Program-made: the position numbers and the translations under genes
Notes under the pieces: generated by a model
What the model was told of the DNA's origin: nothing
The model's database searches: none
Seen by the model: only the letters and a program-made list of their open reading frames with translations
Shown here: positions 28,742 through 33,184 of the stretch, one piece after another
How positions within the stretch are numbered: the first letter of the stretch is position 1
How the letters are laid out: each line of letters begins with the position of its first letter
DNA from: an uncultured Caballeronia sp.
GTDB taxonomy: Bacteria > Pseudomonadota > Gammaproteobacteria > Burkholderiales > Burkholderiaceae
Direction of reading: 5' to 3'
DNA length: 33,184 nt
Assembly (NCBI GenBank): GCA_940588625.1
Contig: CALNPU010000023.1
Span: 1 to 33,184, forward strand

Positions 28742-29692
28742 TCAGCCGCGTGGATGGTGCTCGTGATGCAGCGTCTTCAGCCGCTCACGCGCGACTTGGG
28801 TGTAGATCTGCGTCGTGGAAATATCCGTATGGCCGAGCAGCATTTGCACCACGCGCAAATCGGCCCCGTGATTCAGCAGGTGCGTGGCGAACGCATGCCG
28901 CAAGGTATGCGGTGAGAGCGGCGCACGCACGTCGGCGGTAAGCGCGTGGCGCTTGATGATGTTCCAGAACTGCTGGCGTGTCATGCCTTCGCCGCGCGTG
29001 GTCACGAACAGCGCATCGGCGGTGCGGGCGCCAAGCAACGCCGGCCGCGATTCACGCAAATAGCGCTCGATCCAGTCGTGTGCGACCGCCCCGAACGGAA
29101 TAAGGCGCTCCTTCGACCCCTTACCTATCACGCGCACCACGCCTTCGTTCAAGCCTACTTCCACGGTCTTCAACGTCACCAGTTCGGTCACGCGCAGGCC
29201 GCTCGCGTACATCAGCTCAAGCATGGTCCGGTCGCGTAGTCCAAGCGCGGTTTCCACATCGGGCGCGTTCAGCAACGCCTCGACCTGGGCTTCGTTCAAG
29301 GTCTTGGGAAAGCGCGGCGGCTGTTTGGCCGAACGCAGCTTAAGCGTAGGATCGCCGGGCGCGCGATGCTCTCGCAATGCCCACGCGTAGTAACGCCTGA
29401 AGACCGATAACCGGCGGTTGGCGGACGTTGCTTTGTCCGCGCGACGGGCGGCGAGATAGGCATTCATGTCGGCTTCGGTGGCGGTATCGACGGTGCCGCC
29501 GCGCGTCTTCGACAACCACTCGGCGAACAAGTGCAAATCGCGCCGGTACGCTTCCAGGGAGTTCTTGGCGAGGCCATGTTCGAGCCAGAGCGCGTCGCAA
29601 AAAAGGTCGATCAATGCGCTGCTCGACACGAGTTCCGGCGCGCGTTCTGCCTCGGTCACTTCCATTGATTTTTCTTGTAAGCCTGAGGTCAT
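28742..29692 (-). CDS. xerD: Site-specific tyrosine recombinase XerD
   Basis: Recombinase that works with XerC at the dif site to resolve chromosome dimers under FtsK control. It has 316 residues with an N-terminal SAM-like core-binding domain (LWLEHGLAKNSLEAYRRDL) and a catalytic domain. All six catalytic residues are in place: Arg167 (YASGLRVTEL), Lys191 (GKGSKERLIP), His262 and Arg265 (SPHTLRHAFATHLL), His288 (LLGHTDIST) and the nucleophile Tyr297 (TQIYTQV). The ATG at 29692 begins MTSGLQEKS; the Met at residue 10 is an alternative. queG ends nine bases upstream on the same strand, suggesting an old operon. Intact. Confidence 0.95.
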   Translation of the reverse strand: MTSGLQEKSMEVTEAERAPELVSSSALIDLFCDALWLEHGLAKNSLEAYRRDLHLFAEWLSKTRGGTVDTATEADMNAYLAARRADKATSANRRLSVFRRYYAWALREHRAPGDPTLKLRSAKQPPRFPKTLNEAQVEALLNAPDVETALGLRDRTMLELMYASGLRVTELVTLKTVEVGLNEGVVRVIGKGSKERLIPFGAVAHDWIERYLRESRPALLGARTADALFVTTRGEGMTRQQFWNIIKRHALTADVRAPLSPHTLRHAFATHLLNHGADLRVVQMLLGHTDISTTQIYTQVARERLKTLHHEHHPRG

Positions 29693-29700
29693 GCGTTAAG

Positions 29701-30956
29701 TCACACGTGCGGTGATGCTTCCTGGCGCAGCGCCCATTCGACGTGTTCGCGGACCAGCTCTGAAGCATCCGCGGCGCGAGCATTCAATGCATCGCGTATT
29801 GCCGAGCACTCGTCGGCGCCCAAAACCGGCAAGCGCAACACATTGCCCATCGCCACCGCAATATTACGCAACCATCGCTCGTGTCCGATACGGCGAATCG
29901 CGCTGCCTTGCATGCGTTCATCGAAATCATGGGCGCTCTAGGCGAACAGCATCACAAGCGACGCGCGATCACGCCCCTGGCGCATATCGAAATCCGCGAC
30001 CGGCGCGAACTTGTTCCACGGATATACGAGCTGGCAATCGTCGCAACCATAAACCCGGTTGCCGATAAGCAGCCGCAAATCTTCAGGAATGCTGCCTTTC
30101 AACTCTCGATGGTGAGATACGAAATGCAACGGCGCGCATCCACACGATACGGTACCATGATCGCCCTGGTCAGGCAAACGTCGATGCAGCGCGTAAAGCT
30201 TCCGCAATGCACGCCCTTGTGTTCGGGCGCTTGATCCGGATTGACGTCTGCGTCGGCGGCAGAGGAATATCCACCAGGATCTCGCCGATAAAAAACAGCG
30301 ACCCGGCATCGCTTTGCAGCAAAAGCGTGTGTTTGCCGCGCCAGCCGGTGCCCGCCTTCTGCGCAAGCGCAACTTCGAGAACGGGCGCGGAATCTGTAAA
30401 TACGTGGTACCCGTACGTGCCAATCTCGGCTTCTATATCTTCTATATGCTCGGCCAACTGCTGTAAGCGACTGCGCATGACCTTGTGGTAGTCGCGGCCG
30501 CGAGCTAGACCAACACCGCCGCCGCGGGATCACAGCTACACTCTAGCACATTCCGCCGCGCGCCAGTCGATTGCCTGACCGTCGGCTGCGGCACTTTTTG
30601 CGGGCCTTGCCGGCGAGCGTCGATGCCGGCGTAGGCCATCCGAGCTATAATAACACGTCGTGTGCTGCCCACACAAAGCTCGGCTGGCCTTGCGCGTTTC
30701 ATCGCATGTTTGGCCATATAATCCATCTCGCCTGATAGCCTGCTTCGAGCCATGAAGCTAGGCCTTCTTGGGCTTCCGTCAAGTCGGCGTCGCTGACGCC
30801 GACTGCAGCGAACCCCAGCTCGCGCCCCCACGCCTTGATGCGCAGCGCGAGTTCAGCCAGCGCGGCTTCGTCGTCAAATCTGAAGTGGCGCGTATCCGCG
30901 ACGGCGTCGTCTGACGCGCTCTCGCGTTCCACAGGGTGTTCCGGCAAACGGTTCAT
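29701..30956 (-). pseudogene. queG: Epoxyqueuosine reductase QueG, many lesions
   Basis: QueG uses cobalamin and two 4Fe-4S clusters to finish queuosine in tRNA. Fragments in several frames rebuild the protein from MNRLPEHPVERESASDDAVA (ATG 30956) through [40 protein letters not shown] and [17 protein letters not shown]. They go on to [12 protein letters not shown] and a tail RIGHERWLRNIAVAMGN ending at 29701. Frameshifts lie near 30735, 30500, 30255, 30115 and 29935. Two cluster cysteines are substituted: CGSFTRC where CGSCTRC is expected, and LVYPWNKF where LVCPWNKF is expected. An in-frame 9-bp duplication (30430-30447) adds three residues. Missense changes at ligands show long-relaxed selection. 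Confidence 0.9.
30430..30447. repeat. queG: Perfect 9-bp tandem duplication in queG
   Basis: CTTCTATAT is repeated directly. On the queG strand it inserts three residues (Ile-Glu-Asp type) between LAEHIE and AEIGTYGY, where homologues have none. In frame. Confidence 0.85.
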
Positions 30957-30973
30957 CACGACAATTTACGAGA

Positions 30974-31528
30974 ATGCCCGACAGCCTCACTCGATCGTTT
31001 GCAAACCCTTCCGCCGCGCTGCTCGAACGCCGCTTCGACCTGCCCGACGAAGACGCGACGCTCGCCTTCGGTGGCCGCTTCGCGCAGGCGATCCTGCAGG
31101 CCCGCCTCAAGAATTCGAGCACCCCGAACGAACGTTTTCCGGGTTTGCAGGTCCAGTTGATCGGTGACCTGGGTGCGGGTAAAACCACGCTGGTGCGCGC
31201 GACGCTGCGCTCGCTCGATCACGCAGGCCGCGTGCGCAGTCCCACTTACACGCTTGTCGAACCCTATTCGCTTACAACGGAAACGGGTCCGCTCGAGCTC
31301 TATCACTTCGATCTTTATCGCTTTGCCGATCCAGCCGAATGGGCCAATGCCGGCTTTCGCGAATACTTCGATGCAGGCGCGATCTGCTTGGTCGAATGGC
31401 CGCAACACGCTGGTGGACTGCTGGGTGTGCCGGATCTCGAATTCACGCTGGAACAGGAAGGCGAAGGCCGCGTGCTGACAGCGCGCGCGTTTAGCGAAAC
31501 AGGAAAGTCATGTCTCGAAAGCTGTTGA
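30974..31528 (+). CDS. tsaE: tRNA threonylcarbamoyladenosine biosynthesis protein TsaE
   Basis: ATPase of the TsaBDE complex, needed for the t6A modification at position 37 of ANN-decoding tRNAs; essential in many bacteria. It has 184 residues, with the Walker A motif GDLGAGKTTL at 64-73. SPTYTLVEPY (89-98), LYHFDLYRF (109-117) and the Walker-B-like ICLVEWPQ (137-144) follow. The N-terminus starts MPDSLTRSFANPSAALLERR. The queG ATG lies only 17 bp away on the other strand, so promoters must be inside neighbouring sequence. The last 19 bp overlap amiC. Intact. Confidence 0.96.
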   Translation: MPDSLTRSFANPSAALLERRFDLPDEDATLAFGGRFAQAILQARLKNSSTPNERFPGLQVQLIGDLGAGKTTLVRATLRSLDHAGRVRSPTYTLVEPYSLTTETGPLELYHFDLYRFADPAEWANAGFREYFDAGAICLVEWPQHAGGLLGVPDLEFTLEQEGEGRVLTARAFSETGKSCLESC

Positions 31529-33057
31529 TCAAGCCGTTTCATTTGATCGAATCGACCGCCACGGCCTCGCACAACTGGCGGCGACGCCAGGTGTTGCGCG
31601 CGAGTGCTTCGACCATCGCGCTAGCGCTGCTCGGACCGAAGCTCGCGTACGCGAGCTCGGTGCTCGGTGTGCGCGTGTGGCCGGCCCGCGATTACACCCG
31701 AGTCACGATCGAGTCCGATCAGCCGCTGCAAAACAGCCAGCAATTGCTGCAGGGTCCGGACCGGCTGGTGGTCGACCTGAATGGACTTGATCTCGATCAG
31801 GAACTGAAGGACCTTGTCTCGAAGATCGCGCCGAACGACCCGCAGATCCAGTCGGTGCGCATCGGCCAATATCAGCCGCACGTGGTGCGCATGGTGTTCG
31901 ACCTGAAGGGGTCCGTGAAACCTCAAGTGTTCACGCTGACGCCGATCGGCAGCTACAAGTACCGGCTGGTCTTCGATTTGTATCCGGTCGTTGCACCCGA
32001 CCCACTGATGGATTTGCTAGCCCAGTCCGAGCACAAGCAACAAGCTATCGATCAAACTAGCTCGAACCAGGCTCCGCCGCCCGCTACGCTGAGCGAGCCC
32101 GCCACGCCGCCGAAAGCGAACGTGCCGGACAACACGGACGAGTTTTTCCAGAAGTACGCGCAGTCCGATCAGCCGCGCGCACCGTCGTCGCGTGCGCCAG
32201 TCCCCCCGGTTCCGGCTTTCCCGAAGCCCCGGCCTACGGTCAAGCCTGCGCTGCCCACGGCCTTGGCGAACCAGGGCAACTCGTCCGACGGCAACACCAG
32301 CGACGACTACGGTTTCTCCAATCCGAAAAACGACAAGTCCGGCACGACGCGCCTGTTCACCGTCGCGATCGACCCGGGCCATGGCGGAGAAGATCCAGGT
32401 GCGATCGGCAGTGGCGGAACGTACGAGAAGCACATTGCCCTTGATGTCGCCAGGAAGCTGCGCGCCAAAATCGACGCTCAGCAGAACATGCGCGCCATGA
32501 TGACGCGCGACGCCGACTTCTTCGTGCCGCTCAACGTGCGGGTGCAAAAGGCGTGTCGCGTGGGCGCGGACCTGTTCGTTTCCATTCACGCCGATGCGTT
32601 CACCACGCCTTCGGCACGTGGTTCGTCCGTGTTCGCACTCTCAGATCACGGTGCGTCGAGCGCGGCTGCACGCTGGATGGCGAACAAGGAAAACTCGTCG
32701 GATTCCATCGGCGGGATCAACGTGACGACGCAGGACGCGAGCGTCAACCGGGCGTTGTTCGACATGTCGACAACCGCGCAGATTCGTGACTCGATGCGCT
32801 ATGGCAATTTCGTGCTGAACGAGATTGGCGATATCAACAAGTTGCACAAGGGATCGGTGGAGCAAGCCAGTTTTGCGGTGTTGAAAGCGCCGGACATTCC
32901 GTCGATCCTGGTGGAAACCGCGTTTATCAGTAACCCCGAAGAGGAGCAGCGTCTGAACGACGACGCTTATCGCGACAAGATGGCGAACGCGATCATGAAG
33001 GGCATCAAGCGTTATTTCGCAGCCAACCCGCCGCTCGCAAAGAGCCGGATGACGTAA
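31510..33057 (+). CDS. amiC: N-acetylmuramoyl-L-alanine amidase AmiC type
   Basis: Periplasmic amidase that cleaves the peptide from MurNAc during septum splitting. It has 515 residues. A twin-arginine export signal (NWRRRQVLRASASTIALALL, cut near AYAS at 46-49) is followed by an AMIN septal-targeting domain (about 50-155). A Pro-rich linker (185-280) and an Amidase_3 domain (283-505) follow. Zinc ligands are His291 (DPGHGGEDPGAIG), Glu306 (TYEKHIALD) and His360 (SIHADAF); the catalytic Glu469 is in LVETAFISN. The ATG at 31510 overlaps tsaE and has GGAAAG upstream, so the two are translationally linked. Intact. Confidence 0.97.
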   Translation: MSRKLLIKPFHLIESTATASHNWRRRQVLRASASTIALALLGPKLAYASSVLGVRVWPARDYTRVTIESDQPLQNSQQLLQGPDRLVVDLNGLDLDQELKDLVSKIAPNDPQIQSVRIGQYQPHVVRMVFDLKGSVKPQVFTLTPIGSYKYRLVFDLYPVVAPDPLMDLLAQSEHKQQAIDQTSSNQAPPPATLSEPATPPKANVPDNTDEFFQKYAQSDQPRAPSSRAPVPPVPAFPKPRPTVKPALPTALANQGNSSDGNTSDDYGFSNPKNDKSGTTRLFTVAIDPGHGGEDPGAIGSGGTYEKHIALDVARKLRAKIDAQQNMRAMMTRDADFFVPLNVRVQKACRVGADLFVSIHADAFTTPSARGSSVFALSDHGASSAAARWMANKENSSDSIGGINVTTQDASVNRALFDMSTTAQIRDSMRYGNFVLNEIGDINKLHKGSVEQASFAVLKAPDIPSILVETAFISNPEEEQRLNDDAYRDKMANAIMKGIKRYFAANPPLAKSRMT

Positions 33058-33184
33058 AGTCTCGCGCGGGGCTACAGGCACCGTTCTGCCACCGCGAGCA
33101 CCCCCCCCTTACTGTGTCGAAAATACAATACCTATGTTTATGTAATACCTGGCAGTATTTAGCAATACGAACCCGAACCTCGGG
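33058..33184. other. Sequence after amiC to the window end
   Basis: No gene or terminator is recognised. There is a C8 run (33101-33108) and then an AT-richer stretch with AATACCT at about 33126 and 33146. This composition differs from the GC-rich surroundings and may lead into another non-coding or mobile region outside the window. Confidence 0.4.

Overview
The window comes from a betaproteobacterium of the Burkholderia sensu lato group (Burkholderia, Paraburkholderia, Caballeronia). The evidence is the protein sequences and the conserved chromosomal order sodB-xseA / lpxK-(Trm112 family)-kdsB-adk / murJ / rpsT-DUF3579 / argF-argG / murB / yajQ / plsY / xerD / queG / tsaE-amiC. I see no rRNA, tRNA, CRISPR array, insertion sequence, prophage or transfer origin.

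The striking property is gene decay. Seventeen core genes read cleanly from start to stop: sodB, xseA, lpxK, the ycaR-like gene, kdsB, adk, murJ, rpsT, the DUF3579 gene, argF, argG, murB, yajQ, plsY, xerD, tsaE and amiC. Almost everything accessory is broken by frameshifts, nonsense codons or deletions. From about 90 to 9004 there is no intact gene. That stretch holds remnants of a DUF3857 protein, a TPR/ATP-grasp protein, a SerC-like aminotransferase, a LysR regulator, an unidentified lipoprotein, a LytTR response regulator with its LytS-type kinase, a possible sterol desaturase tail, a DUF6622 membrane protein and a dienelactone-hydrolase-like lipoprotein. Further on, a short-chain dehydrogenase, sirB1, ybaK, an acyl-CoA dehydrogenase, an acyl-CoA ligase and queG are also damaged. 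The exbB-exbD pair expected upstream of lpxK is missing. This pattern fits a host-restricted symbiont in early genome erosion; leaf-nodule Burkholderia are a known precedent. The assignment is an inference.

Many lesions are short perfect tandem duplications of 2, 5, 8, 9, 12, 13 and 16 bp. Several kill genes, one splits the rpsT promoter, and some sit harmlessly in frame. This looks like a mutational signature rather than chance.

The surviving genes serve a few essential functions: lipid A and KDO synthesis (lpxK, kdsB), peptidoglycan precursor synthesis, export and cleavage (murB, murJ, amiC), phospholipid synthesis (plsY), arginine synthesis (argF, argG), chromosome dimer resolution (xerD), DNA repair (xseA), translation and tRNA modification (rpsT, tsaE), nucleotide balance (adk) and oxidative defence (sodB). 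Catabolism, signalling and regulation have been lost. I found no convincing new biological system. The most useful leads are the duplication signature, the split rpsT promoter, the poly-C tract in the sodB leader, the tandem DnaA-box-like sites where exbBD should be, and the lost iron-sulfur ligands in queG.
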